Of a stretch of 64,000 bases of DNA, positions 1 through 8,248 are shown one piece after another. The stretch comes from an uncultured Flammeovirgaceae bacterium (GTDB taxonomy: Bacteria; Bacteroidota; Bacteroidia; Cytophagales; Cyclobacteriaceae), in contig CAKZYA010000002.1 in NCBI GenBank assembly GCA_937883755.1, positions 1 through 64,000 on the forward strand. Reading direction: 5' to 3'. Position 1 is the first letter of the stretch. Every line of letters begins with the position of its first letter. The notes below the pieces were generated by a model. That model made no database searches. It was not told the DNA's origin and saw nothing but the letters and a program-made list of their open reading frames with translations. The position numbers and the translations under genes are program-made.

Positions 1-817
1 ATTAAAAGTGTCTTACAAAGGGCCGAATATTAGCAAAAAGCGAATACCTGATAATGTCCTTTTCCTCAGTAGCAGCGATGGTGGCAGTTCTTCTAATGGT
101 CAGTTATTGTATGCTTATTATGAGGGTACTTTTAACAAATTACCTAATTTTGGAAGCTTATCGCCTAAAAAAACAGGCTCCGTTGATAATTTTACGCTTT
201 CGCCTCGTAGTCGGAATGACCAATATGCCTTTGAGTTTGAAGGCTCGATAAGTATATTAACCAGTGGCACTTATACTTTCTACACCAGTTCCGATGATGG
301 TAGTAAGCTATATATAGATGGAAGCCTCGTGGTTAATAACGATGGGTTACATGGTACACAGGAGAGATCAGGTCAGAAATATCTCGGTGCTGGAAATCAC
401 AGCATTAAGGTAACTTATTTTGAAAGATATGGTAATGCTACTCTATCTGTTTCTTACAAAGGGCCGAATATTAGCAAAAAGCGAATACCTGATAATATTT
501 TAAGTGGTGCAAATGCCCGTACTGAAGTAGCAGGCAAACAGCTACAGACAGGCGAGGAGACACCGTTTGGTAGTACGGTAGAAAATAGCTTTGAAGAAGT
601 AGTTGTGTACCCTAACCCTGCAGATCAGTATCTACGAATTGGCAATGCCACCAACTCAGAGTATGTGATGTTTAACAGCATTGGTCAGTCTGTTTTGTCA
701 GGAACTATTGATAAAGAACAGGATTTAGATATTTCTGGTCTACAGAATGGGATGTATTTCTTGAAAGTACGTCAAGAAAGTGCTCAATTAACTAAAAAGA
801 TCCTAATCCAGCACTAA
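1..817 (+). CDS. PA14-domain protein with T9SS C-terminal sorting domain (3' part of gene)
   Basis: This is the C-terminal end of a secreted cell-surface protein. The frame is open back to base 1, and the GTG at position 8 lies inside a repeat unit, so the true start is left of the window. From that GTG, residues about 33-150 form a PA14 domain (typical segments YTFYTSSDDG and LYIDG), a fold often linked to carbohydrate binding in surface proteins. Residues about 195-269 are a type IX secretion sorting domain with YPNP at 201-204, a GMYFLKV strand and a C-terminal TKKILIQ. The segment SYKGPNISKKRIPDN occurs twice, 147 residues apart, showing that at least one more PA14 unit precedes. Ligand unknown. 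A terminator follows at 836-882. Confidence 0.85.
   Translation, partial: LKVSYKGPNISKKRIPDNVLFLSSSDGGSSSNGQLLYAYYEGTFNKLPNFGSLSPKKTGSVDNFTLSPRSRNDQYAFEFEGSISILTSGTYTFYTSSDDGSKLYIDGSLVVNNDGLHGTQERSGQKYLGAGNHSIKVTYFERYGNATLSVSYKGPNISKKRIPDNILSGANARTEVAGKQLQTGEETPFGSTVENSFEEVVVYPNPADQYLRIGNATNSEYVMFNSIGQSVLSGTIDKEQDLDISGLQNGMYFLKVRQESAQLTKKILIQH
11..496 (+). repeat. Exact 45-bp direct repeat bounding a 441-bp PA14 unit
   Basis: Positions 11-55 and 452-496 are identical over 45 bases and encode the same linker after each PA14 unit. The spacing is 441 bp, an exact multiple of three, so the repeat defines a 147-codon module. Absence of silent changes in the linker suggests recent duplication or gene conversion. 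Only one full unit is visible because the window starts inside the array. Confidence 0.9.
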
Positions 818-835
818 GTCAGCCACTCCTCTGTA

Positions 836-882
836 AGCCTCTGTTTTGATAAGTATAACTTCATCGAAATAGGGGCTTTTTA
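836..882 (+). terminator. Rho-independent terminator after the PA14/T9SS gene
   Basis: Arms at 836-848 and 865-877 pair over 13 positions, including three G-T wobbles, around a 16-base loop, and are followed by a run of five T. It lies 19 bases after the stop codon of the PA14 gene. Confidence 0.7.
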
Positions 883-1053
883 CTTCAATTTACCCACTAC
901 CCTTGTCGCTATTTCTAAAGTAGGAATGCTATATTATTCCCTTATCTCTCACCCCAAGAACATCTTTCATAAATCAAAAGCTAAATTTGAGTATTTCTTT
1001 TTCAGAAAGTTGGCAAACTTTTGTATCATCCCAATCTACTTGAGAAGTTACTT

Positions 1054-1665
1054 ATGCTCAATTTTATTGCTCTTGATTTTGAAACCGCCAACCACCAACG
1101 AGGTAGTGTCTGTGAGATGGGAATTGCGGTGGTAGAAAATGGAATAATCACCGAAACTCGCTCGTGGAGGATACGACCAACCCCTAACTGGTTTCACCCC
1201 GGAAATATTCGAATACACGGAATCACCGCGGCTGATGTAGTAGATCAACCTGAGTTTGATATAGTTTGGCAGGAAGCAAAACCGTACTTTGAGCACTCCA
1301 ACGTAGTAGCACATAATGCCAGTTTTGATTTAAGCTGCCTTCGCCACGTACTCACTCAGTATGAATTGGCCTTCCCCACCCTATCGTATGCCTGTAGTTT
1401 GCAAGTAGCCCGCCGAGCCTGGTTAGGATTTCAGGCCTACGGATTAGGAGCTCTCTCCCAACGATTTGGTATTTCTCTTAACCACCATGCAGCGGAATCA
1501 GATGCGATTGCTTGTGCCCATATTTTAATAAAAGCCTGCCAAGAACATGCTGTATGTGACTTTCCTAGTATCGGTTCAAACTTCGGGCTGAGAATGGGAA
1601 AGCTGTATCACGGTGGGTACGAAGCTGCTGGAAAGCTCATGAAAAATAAGAGATATGAAATATGA
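1054..1665 (+). CDS. DnaQ-like 3'-5' exonuclease
   Basis: DEDDh-family exonuclease of about 203 residues, related to the DNA polymerase III epsilon proofreading subunit and RNase T. Exo I is DFET at residues 8-11, Exo II is HNASFD at about 87-92, and Exo III has H145 and D150 in HHAAESDA (H-x4-D), so all catalytic residues are present. A TTG at 1021 is in frame, but the ATG at 1054 puts the protein start directly at the first beta strand and is preferred. No BRCT, UvrC-like or polymerase domain is attached, so this is a stand-alone nuclease whose substrate cannot be told from sequence. It is flanked by noncoding spacers on both sides and appears monocistronic. Confidence 0.9.
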   Translation: MLNFIALDFETANHQRGSVCEMGIAVVENGIITETRSWRIRPTPNWFHPGNIRIHGITAADVVDQPEFDIVWQEAKPYFEHSNVVAHNASFDLSCLRHVLTQYELAFPTLSYACSLQVARRAWLGFQAYGLGALSQRFGISLNHHAAESDAIACAHILIKACQEHAVCDFPSIGSNFGLRMGKLYHGGYEAAGKLMKNKRYEI

Positions 1666-1968
1666 GCCGAGCCGCTGGGCGATGTAAAAAGAGGAAAGAC
1701 CAAAGGTCGAAGTTAAAAATTGAAAGAAAACAGGAAATTATAACTGGCGGAATGGTCAGAAATTGATAGAAATCACTTTGCAGAAATTAGGGGATTGGAA
1801 GTGGGAAGACCGAAGCGGTAGCCGCGCTGTCTCGTCTCCAATGAGAATCAACAATTTAACAATTGAGCATTCTCCCACGCTGTGGATCGGGCGCCGAGCG
1901 CTGTCGAGTGTAAACTATGGACTATTAACAAAAACTACTAAGTTTGTTTAATCATTGCCGACCTTTCT
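1666..1968. other. 303-bp spacer without a supported gene; contains a hairpin
   Basis: An open frame at 1763-1951 has no recognisable motif and atypical composition, so I do not call it. An inverted repeat at 1843-1874 has a 6-bp outer stem (GAGAAT/ATTCTC) and a 5-bp inner stem (CAATT/AATTG) around a TAAC loop; no T-run follows. TAAGTTTG at 1939-1946 fits the Bacteroidota -7 box for gatB, but no TTG sits at the matching -33 position. The rest shows nothing I can name. Confidence 0.5.
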
Positions 1969-3447
1969 ATGAGATTAGATAAAAACACCCGTAGTAAGTA
2001 TCAATTAGTCATAGGACTAGAGGTGCACGTTCAATTGCAGAGCCAAAGTAAAATATTTGCTGCCGACTTAAATCAATATGGGGGCGAACCCAATACACAT
2101 ATCAGTCCCATTACCTTAGCCCATCCTGGTACATTACCCCTACTTAATAAAAGGGTAGTAGAGTACGCAATTAAGATGGGGTTAGCCTGCAACTGCGAAA
2201 TTACCCAGCAGATGTACTTTGACCGGAAGAATTACTTTTACCCGGATTTACCTAAAGGGTACCAGATTACTCAAGATAAAACCCCCATCTGCCAAAGCGG
2301 ACGAGTACCTATTCGTCCCAACCAACCTGCCTTACGTCCCGAAGACCGCAGTACCGAAGTATTAATTCATCATATTCATTTAGAAGAAGATGCCGGAAAA
2401 CTGATGCATCTTGACGGCGAGCCGGAATCGCAAGTAGATTATAACCGGGCAGGCACTCCGCTTATTGAGATTGTAACAGAGCCCTGCATGCACTATCCGG
2501 AGGAAGCCTACGCAGTGCTGACTGAAATTCGTAAGTTAGTCCGCTATCTGGATATTTGCGATGGTAATATGGAGGAGGGTTCCATGCGTTGCGATGCTAA
2601 TGTGTCGGTAAAGCTGAATGAGGCCACTGAACTAGGCCGCAAAGTGGAAGTAAAAAATATGAACTCCATCCGCAATGTGCAACGAGCCATTGAGCATGAG
2701 TGGGAGCGGCAAATTTTGCTAATCGAGCAAGGTGAAACCGTAGTATCCGAAACTCGCACTTTTGATGCCACTACCGGAACTACTGCTGCAATGCGTTATA
2801 AAGAAGAGTTAAATGACTATCGGTATTTTCCGGAGCCGGATTTAAGCCCTATGTATGTATCAGATGAGTGGCTAGCACAAATTCAGGCAAATATGCCACA
2901 GCTGCCCTACGAACTAGAAAGAAAATTTGCCGAGCAGTATGGTTTACCTGAGCATGATTTAGATGTGCTAACCGATACCAAAGAAGTAGCCGTATTTTAT
3001 GATACATTCTGTCAATACACCGCTTACCACAAAGCAGCGGCTAACTGGGTAATGGGACCAATAAAATCGTTTCTGAATGATCGTGGCACATCCATTACGG
3101 AATTCCCCCTGAGCTTCGAACAATTAAGCGAACTAACCGAGCTAGTGGCATCTGACCGAGTAAGCTTCGCAGCAGCTTCCCAAAAGATCTTCCCTGCTTT
3201 GCTCAATACCCCTCAGGCTTCGCCCACTCAGGTAGCTGAACAACTAAATTTATTCCAGGAAAGTAATACCGATAGCTTGCAGACGTTGGTTAATGAGGTG
3301 ATTGCGGACTTCCCTGATAAAGTAGTGGCTTATCAGAAAGGAAAGAAAGGATTACTTGGTATGTTTATGGGTGAGGTAATGAAGCGTAGCCAGGGAAAAG
3401 CTAATCCTAAAATTGCCAACGAACTACTGCGAAAAGCATTGAACTAA
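1969..3447 (+). CDS. gatB: Asp-tRNA(Asn)/Glu-tRNA(Gln) amidotransferase subunit B
   Basis: GatB activates the side-chain carboxyl of mischarged Glu-tRNA(Gln) or Asp-tRNA(Asn) and amidates it with ammonia delivered by GatA, within the GatCAB complex of the cytoplasm. The 492-residue length is normal. The N-terminal IGLEVHVQL, the YFDRKNYFYPDLPKGYQI block, the DYNRAGTPLIEIVTEP block and EVKNMNS are family hallmarks, and the C-terminal YqeY-like tail (residues about 340-492) ends in GKANPKIANELLRK. The start is the ATG before RLDKNTRSKYQLV. gatA and gatC are not adjacent. A promoter for the next gene overlaps the 3' end. Confidence 0.97.
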   Translation: MRLDKNTRSKYQLVIGLEVHVQLQSQSKIFAADLNQYGGEPNTHISPITLAHPGTLPLLNKRVVEYAIKMGLACNCEITQQMYFDRKNYFYPDLPKGYQITQDKTPICQSGRVPIRPNQPALRPEDRSTEVLIHHIHLEEDAGKLMHLDGEPESQVDYNRAGTPLIEIVTEPCMHYPEEAYAVLTEIRKLVRYLDICDGNMEEGSMRCDANVSVKLNEATELGRKVEVKNMNSIRNVQRAIEHEWERQILLIEQGETVVSETRTFDATTGTTAAMRYKEELNDYRYFPEPDLSPMYVSDEWLAQIQANMPQLPYELERKFAEQYGLPEHDLDVLTDTKEVAVFYDTFCQYTAYHKAAANWVMGPIKSFLNDRGTSITEFPLSFEQLSELTELVASDRVSFAAASQKIFPALLNTPQASPTQVAEQLNLFQESNTDSLQTLVNEVIADFPDKVVAYQKGKKGLLGMFMGEVMKRSQGKANPKIANELLRKALN

Positions 3448-3470
3448 CTGACCAACCTACGCTATATTTG
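3439..3470 (+). promoter_or_regulatory. Bacteroidota-type promoter for the TlpA-like gene
   Basis: TTG at 3439-3441, 21 bases, then TATATTTG at 3463-3470 matches the TTG-N19-21-TAnnTTTG consensus of the Bacteroidota primary sigma factor. It lies 20 bases before the ATG at 3491. Confidence 0.55.
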
Positions 3471-3490
3471 CTTATCTAGCTAATGAAAAC

Positions 3491-4627
3491 ATGAAGACTT
3501 TATATTTGTATCTATTCGGCCTAGCACTACTTAGTACCCATGCTTGTACCGAAGGGCAGTCCAACAGTAATCAGAATACAGCTCATCAACTGTGGATTGA
3601 GGGTAAAATTCTGCATCCTCAGCAGAATGAGTACTTAGTCCTGGAGCACATCGGTGAAAATGATATTGAAGTAATCGATACATTAATTGTTACCAGTGAC
3701 AGCACCTTTCGCTACAGCCTAAAAGAAAGTAGTCCTGGATTTTATCGGCTTAATTTCTTTAATCGGCAGTACGTAAACCTGATTTTAGACGATGAAAATG
3801 TGAAAGTAGTTGCTGACGGCAGCCGCCCCGACGGTGAAGTAGAAGTCACTGGTTCGTCAGATACCGATTATCTCTACGCAGTGAACGGTATTATGAAGGA
3901 TATGCAGGAGCAGATCAACGGCCTGAACGCTGATTTTATGAAAGCCCGCTCCGAAGAGGATGCAGAAGCGATGGAACAGGTTGAGCAGCAGTACCTTCAA
4001 ATTGAGCAGGAGAACGCCGAAAAGGTTAAAAGTAAGATTGAGGAAATGGGCAACTCTATTGCTGCACTGTACGCGGTCAACTTCTTAGATGCTGAGAAGG
4101 AATTTCCTTTTTTAGACAAATTAGCCACCAAATTTAAGCAAGAACTCCCCGACTCTCCTTACACCGAGCAGTTTGTTACTCAGGTGGAAAGCCTACGTTC
4201 GCTGGCAATCGGAATGCCCGCTCCTGATATTCAACTACCTAATCCGAAAGGAGATACGGTGAGCCTTTCATCCTTGCAAGGCAACTACGTGATGATTGAT
4301 TTTTGGGCGGCCTGGTGTGGCCCCTGCCGAATGGAAAACCCTAATGTTGTTCGTATGTACAATAAGTACAAAGACGAAGGGTTTGAGATTTACGGGGTTT
4401 CTCTGGATCAATCTAGAGAAAAGTGGGTGGAGGCTATCGAAAAAGATGGTCTGACGTGGCCCCAGGTTTCTGACCTTCAGTATTTCAATTCCGAAGCAGC
4501 TCGCCTATATAACATTAATGCTATTCCGGCTACTGTTTTGATTGATCCCGAAGGAAAAATCATTGCTAAGAACCTGCGCGGTCAGACGCTAGAAGAGAAA
4601 TTATCTGAAATTTTCGGTGATGTCTAA
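3491..4627 (+). CDS. TlpA/ResA-like thiol-disulfide oxidoreductase lipoprotein (DUF4369 plus thioredoxin fold)
   Basis: A membrane-anchored extracytoplasmic thiol-disulfide oxidoreductase of 378 residues. A lipoprotein signal ends in STHAC with the acylated cysteine at 19. Residues about 30-125 look like the DUF4369 beta domain common in Bacteroidota TlpA homologues (LWIEGKILHP, YRLNFFNRQYVNL). A helical, glutamate-rich linker follows, then an AhpC/TSA-thioredoxin domain from about 235 with WCGPC, redox cysteines 276 and 279, and the cis-proline region NAIPAT near the end. Such proteins reduce or oxidise periplasmic cysteines, for example in cytochrome maturation; the specific partner is unknown. 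It has its own promoter and ends three bases from the convergent next gene. Confidence 0.92.
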   Translation: MKTLYLYLFGLALLSTHACTEGQSNSNQNTAHQLWIEGKILHPQQNEYLVLEHIGENDIEVIDTLIVTSDSTFRYSLKESSPGFYRLNFFNRQYVNLILDDENVKVVADGSRPDGEVEVTGSSDTDYLYAVNGIMKDMQEQINGLNADFMKARSEEDAEAMEQVEQQYLQIEQENAEKVKSKIEEMGNSIAALYAVNFLDAEKEFPFLDKLATKFKQELPDSPYTEQFVTQVESLRSLAIGMPAPDIQLPNPKGDTVSLSSLQGNYVMIDFWAAWCGPCRMENPNVVRMYNKYKDEGFEIYGVSLDQSREKWVEAIEKDGLTWPQVSDLQYFNSEAARLYNINAIPATVLIDPEGKIIAKNLRGQTLEEKLSEIFGDV

Positions 4628-4630
4628 AAT

Positions 4631-5131
4631 CTAAAACGACGGAAACCGCGAACGCTCGGCCTCCTTAATGCTGCTACTCAAAGCACGCTGCACTGTTTCT
4701 AGTGATGATTCAAAACCTTGGTCTTGAATCGTATCACTGCTGAGGCTAGTACTATCAAACTGGTCGGCATACTGTGTTCGTAAAACGATCCAGGAGGTTT
4801 CCGCATCAGTTAGCGCAAAATAGACGCTCTCTAAGGTATCGATCTGATTTTGTATTTCAGGAATTGTATCAATCGCATAGAGACTGTCCAATTCCTTGCG
4901 AAGCTGATCCTGTAGTTGTCGCACCTGCTGAACTTGCTGCGAAAGCAACGTGATTTGAGAAAGAGATTGACTGTCTGCTGAGTCCGCATCAGCGACTTTT
5001 CCTACCTCCGAATATGTCATCATGCCTTCTGATGTCGGCGATGATTGGCAAGCCATAACGCACAGCAGAAAAATTACAAAGCTTAATTTAGTTGATAGTA
5101 GACAATTGAAAAGGGATAAGTAATACTTCAT
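4631..5131 (-). CDS. Small lipoprotein with predicted coiled coil, function unknown
   Basis: I do not recognise this 166-residue protein. A signal segment ends at CVMAC, making cysteine 28 a likely lipidation site. Residues about 60-105 are glutamine/leucine-rich with heptad-like spacing (ITLLSQQVQQVRQLQDQLRKE), suggesting a coiled coil. The C-terminal part is serine- and glutamate-rich and ends in FPSF. The gene lies downstream of mdh on the same strand with an 85-bp gap that holds a weak hairpin at 5154-5174, so cotranscription is uncertain. It faces the TlpA-like gene tail to tail. Confidence 0.7.
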   Translation of the reverse strand: MKYYLSLFNCLLSTKLSFVIFLLCVMACQSSPTSEGMMTYSEVGKVADADSADSQSLSQITLLSQQVQQVRQLQDQLRKELDSLYAIDTIPEIQNQIDTLESVYFALTDAETSWIVLRTQYADQFDSTSLSSDTIQDQGFESSLETVQRALSSSIKEAERSRFPSF

Positions 5132-5216
5132 GAGTTATCAATTATTAAACCTAGATGAGTTTTTAAACTTCATCCAGAGCTAAGTATTCATTACCCCTTA
5201 TCCATCGTCAATTGAG

Positions 5217-6146
5217 TTACTCCATATTCTCCAGCACCTGCATCACATCGCGCACGTGTTGTTCGGAGGTTTTCAGTAACGCCATTTCGTCATCGTTTAG
5301 TTGCAGCTCAATGACTTTCTCCACTCCATTTTTACCCAAAACAACCGGAACGCCCAGGTAGCAGTCGCTAATGCCGTATTCGCCTTCCAGCTTAATACAA
5401 ACTGGGAAAACTCGCCGCTGATCCTTTACAATAGCCTCTACCATCTGAGCTGCCGCTGAACCTGGCGCGTACCAAGCTGATGTACCCATGAGTTTTACTA
5501 GCTCACCTCCCCCAGTCTTGGTGCGCTGCACAATAGCTTCCAGTTTATCATCATCAATTAGCTCAGTCACCGGAATACCACCCACAGTAGTGTAGCGGGG
5601 TAAAGGAACCATCGTATCGCCATGCCCACCCATCAGTACCGCCTGAATGTCTTTGGGAGACACATCTAGGGCTTCCGCCAAAAATGAACGATAACGAGCA
5701 GTATCTAAAATTCCGGCCATGCCCATTACTTTGGTACGAGGAGCTTTAGACGTAAGATGCGCCTGGTAGGTCATCACATCTAGCGGATTAGAAACCACAA
5801 TAATAATGGCATCAGGCGAATGCTGAATCACATTCTCGGTGACTGATTGTACGATTTTAGCGTTAGTACCGATCAAATCATCGCGCGACATACCAGGCTT
5901 ACGTGGCAAGCCCGAGGTAATTACAACTACATCAGAACCAGCTGTTTTACTGTAATCATTGGTAGATCCAACAGTTCGAGTATCATACAGATTGATGGGA
6001 GACTTTTCCCAAATATCCAGGGCTTTACCTTCGGCTAGCCCCTCTTTAATATCGACAATAATAACTTCATTGGCAATCTCTCGGTAAGCTAGCACGTCAG
6101 CACAAGTAGCCCCTACGTTTCCAGCCCCTACTACGGTAACTTTCAT
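5217..6146 (-). CDS. mdh: Malate dehydrogenase (LDH-like MDH)
   Basis: NAD-dependent interconversion of malate and oxaloacetate in the TCA cycle, cytoplasmic. The 309-residue protein begins with the dinucleotide-binding GAGNVGATCADVLA. RKPGMSRDDL (residues 82-91) carries the substrate-binding arginines; arginine at 82, in the specificity loop, is the malate rather than lactate signature. The catalytic histidine is H175 in GGHGDTMVPL. Its length and motifs match the short, lactate-dehydrogenase-like MDH subfamily typical of Bacteroidota. The start is the ATG before KVTVVGAG. Upstream is the cyclic-nucleotide-domain gene, 79 bases away on the same strand. Confidence 0.96.
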   Translation of the reverse strand: MKVTVVGAGNVGATCADVLAYREIANEVIIVDIKEGLAEGKALDIWEKSPINLYDTRTVGSTNDYSKTAGSDVVVITSGLPRKPGMSRDDLIGTNAKIVQSVTENVIQHSPDAIIIVVSNPLDVMTYQAHLTSKAPRTKVMGMAGILDTARYRSFLAEALDVSPKDIQAVLMGGHGDTMVPLPRYTTVGGIPVTELIDDDKLEAIVQRTKTGGGELVKLMGTSAWYAPGSAAAQMVEAIVKDQRRVFPVCIKLEGEYGISDCYLGVPVVLGKNGVEKVIELQLNDDEMALLKTSEQHVRDVMQVLENME

Positions 6147-6225
6147 AGATCAGGTAAATTTTTGGTGAAAAAATGTTCGTTGTTGCAATCTAAATCAGGA
6201 CAAAGACAAACCCAAGCCAGACTGC

Positions 6226-6747
6226 CTAAATATTGGCACTCACCTGATTAAGATTAAAAAAACCTTTAGCCGAACGGTATACGTGAAACATATCTTGCAA
6301 ATAGGTATCGTATATCTCACTTAAAGAAGCTAGCATCTTGGCTTTGATTCGGGGGTGACTGGCGAAAATATCCTGAATGTTCACGTGAGGAATTACGTAC
6401 AATTCGGCTTCGTTAGAACGCACCACTGCACTGTAGGGTCGTTGGGTTTTGGATAACAGACTATTATTTCCAAACGACTGTCCGGTACTAACGACACTAA
6501 GTGTCTCAAAATCCTGACCTTCATCAATCAGTAGTGCTACTCGCCCTGTCTTTACCAAATAAAGCGCGTGGCTAGGGTCTTTCCGAAAAAAAACCACCTC
6601 ATCTTCTTTATATTTCCGAAGGTACAGATACGAAAAAAAAGCTGACTTCTCCTTCGCTGTAAGCTGCTCAAACAATTGAAAAGTAGACAGAAACTCAATG
6701 AGCTTCAGTTCTTCCTCGGTAAATGACCGCTGAAAGGGGTTTCGCAT
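6226..6747 (-). CDS. Cyclic-nucleotide-binding-domain protein lacking a DNA-binding domain
   Basis: A 173-residue protein with a cNMP-binding beta-roll (residues about 18-130: LFEQLTAKEKSAFFSYL, YLVKTGRVALLIDEGQDF, TGQSFGNNSLLSKTQRPYSA). CRP/FNR regulators carry a helix-turn-helix after this domain, but here the tail after about residue 130 (LSEIYDTYLQDMFHVYRS) is only a short helix and shows no HTH, so it is unlikely to be a transcription factor by itself. The phosphate-binding cassette has FGNNSLL followed by RPYSAVV, close to the usual FGE(I/L)AL...R(S/T)A pattern; E is replaced by N, so cAMP binding is doubtful. Partner unknown. Confidence 0.8.
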   Translation of the reverse strand: MRNPFQRSFTEEELKLIEFLSTFQLFEQLTAKEKSAFFSYLYLRKYKEDEVVFFRKDPSHALYLVKTGRVALLIDEGQDFETLSVVSTGQSFGNNSLLSKTQRPYSAVVRSNEAELYVIPHVNIQDIFASHPRIKAKMLASLSEIYDTYLQDMFHVYRSAKGFFNLNQVSANI

Positions 6748-6870
6748 TATGTCATTGCAAATTACAAATTGAAAATTATGGCTTGCCTAGCTATCTGATG
6801 ATTAGACACTCGAGAGTCGCTAGTAGCGCGAAGAAATCATTTCTACCAAAAATACACAGTTTTTGCTAAA

Positions 6871-8229
6871 TCAGTGGGCTTGCCAAGTAATTTCGTACAC
6901 CTGCTCGGTTCTCTCCATCAGGCGAAAGCGGTGATCAATTCGGTAACCGATAATCCATACAATTTCATTACCAGAAAGAAGCACCAGCACTTGTTCTTTA
7001 TCGTAGCGAGGCACTTTACAATCCACTAAAAAGTCACTCAACTTTTTACGATGCTTCATACCCAACGGCTGAAATGAATCGCCCGCCTCCCAGCGACGAA
7101 CCTGAAGAGGAAACTGAAGCTGGTTAAAAGCTAATGCCGCCGTATTTTCATCCGATGTAATTTTATAGTGCTCCCGTTCTATCACTTTTCCCCGCAACTG
7201 ACCCAAAGAAGTTTCGGTACTTTTTCCTGCCTCATGCCATTCTAAAAAGTTGGGTGGTGCTTCACGAGACGTGACGATTAACTGCTCCCGATCAATCCAA
7301 AGGCAATAACCATTGGAGAGAAATTGCTTACCTGGTTGAGCTTTATCCCGAACTGCACTCACGATTTGCTGAGCATCGTGCCAGCTAAACCCGTAGGATG
7401 ACAGCCACCCAGCCAGTAAAGATTCTGCCTGTGGATGGTTCAGTATAACTTCTTTTTGGATAAAAAGCTCGTCATTCTTCTTCGTAAGCCCCTGATTATC
7501 AAACCTTTTTACTTCAGTCTGAAAAATAGCTTCTACCTGCTGCAATCGTTGAAAAGTAGATTGAGTAGTACTTAATAAAGCCGGATTGATCTTTTGTAGT
7601 GCCGGAATAATCTGATGACGAACCCAGTTACGTTGGTATTTATCTTCAGCATTGCTACGGTCTTCTCGCCAGGTTAGCTGATGATCACAGGCGTAATTGA
7701 TAATCTCTTCTTTCGTAGCCCAAAGCAGAGGCCGTATCCAAATTCCAGCTTTAGGTAACATGCCTCGTAACCCAGCAATACCGCTGCCTTTGGCTAAATT
7801 CAGCAGCATTGTCTCTAATTGGTCGTTATGATGGTGCGCTAGGGCGACATAATCAAACTTTTCATCGGTAGTTAGCTGTTCAGACCACTCCCGACGAAGC
7901 TGACGAGCCGCCATTTGGGTTGAGATTTGCTGCTCTTCGGCAAAGGCTTGGGTAGCAAAAGTACGACTGACGAAAGGAACTTTGTACTTATCAGCCAATC
8001 GCTGTACAAAGTATTCATCCTGATCTGAATCTTCCTCCCTAAGTTGAAAGTTAACGTGGGCAATGGCCCAATTTCTGTGCTCTTGAGCAAAAAGATGGCA
8101 GAGCACCGAAGAATCTACTCCCCCGCTTACCGAAAGCAGGATTCGATCATCCGGCTCGAACAACTGCTGTTCGTTATTATATTTGTGAAACTTTTGTTGA
8201 AATGAATTCAATGCTTTTGCCGTTAGCAA
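6871..8229 (-). CDS. tilS: tRNA(Ile)-lysidine synthetase
   Basis: TilS attaches lysine to cytidine 34 of tRNA-Ile(CAU) using ATP, changing its decoding from AUG to AUA; it is normally essential. The PP-loop SGGVDSS is at residues 35-41, followed by AHVNFQLR and LAHHHNDQLETMLLNLAKGSGIAGLRGM, all typical. The C-terminal third contains the TilS substrate-binding domain (VRRWEAGDSFQPLGM, KLSDFLVD). Length 452 residues is usual. No ATG lies before the PP-loop, so a TTG at 8229 is taken as start; it is 19 bases from the divergent OstA-like gene, so both may share one regulatory interval. Confidence 0.93.
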   Translation of the reverse strand: MLTAKALNSFQQKFHKYNNEQQLFEPDDRILLSVSGGVDSSVLCHLFAQEHRNWAIAHVNFQLREEDSDQDEYFVQRLADKYKVPFVSRTFATQAFAEEQQISTQMAARQLRREWSEQLTTDEKFDYVALAHHHNDQLETMLLNLAKGSGIAGLRGMLPKAGIWIRPLLWATKEEIINYACDHQLTWREDRSNAEDKYQRNWVRHQIIPALQKINPALLSTTQSTFQRLQQVEAIFQTEVKRFDNQGLTKKNDELFIQKEVILNHPQAESLLAGWLSSYGFSWHDAQQIVSAVRDKAQPGKQFLSNGYCLWIDREQLIVTSREAPPNFLEWHEAGKSTETSLGQLRGKVIEREHYKITSDENTAALAFNQLQFPLQVRRWEAGDSFQPLGMKHRKKLSDFLVDCKVPRYDKEQVLVLLSGNEIVWIIGYRIDHRFRLMERTEQVYEITWQAH

Positions 8230-8248
8230 TGGTAAGGTACAAAATAGG

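Noticed and set aside
926-1135. Open frame of 69 codons upstream of and overlapping the exonuclease start
   Set aside because: Overlaps the start of a clear gene in another frame and lacks any motif.
1763-1951. Open frame of 62 codons between the exonuclease and gatB
   Set aside because: No recognisable domain, odd composition, and it contains the spacer hairpin at 1843-1874; best read as noncoding.
5154-5174. Hairpin GATGAGTTT/AAACTTCATC as mdh terminator
   Set aside because: Short stem with a bulge and no T-run on the minus strand; too weak to call.
8178-8185. TATATTTG as promoter of the OstA-like gene
   Set aside because: Matches the -7 box but has no TTG at the -33 position and lies inside tilS.
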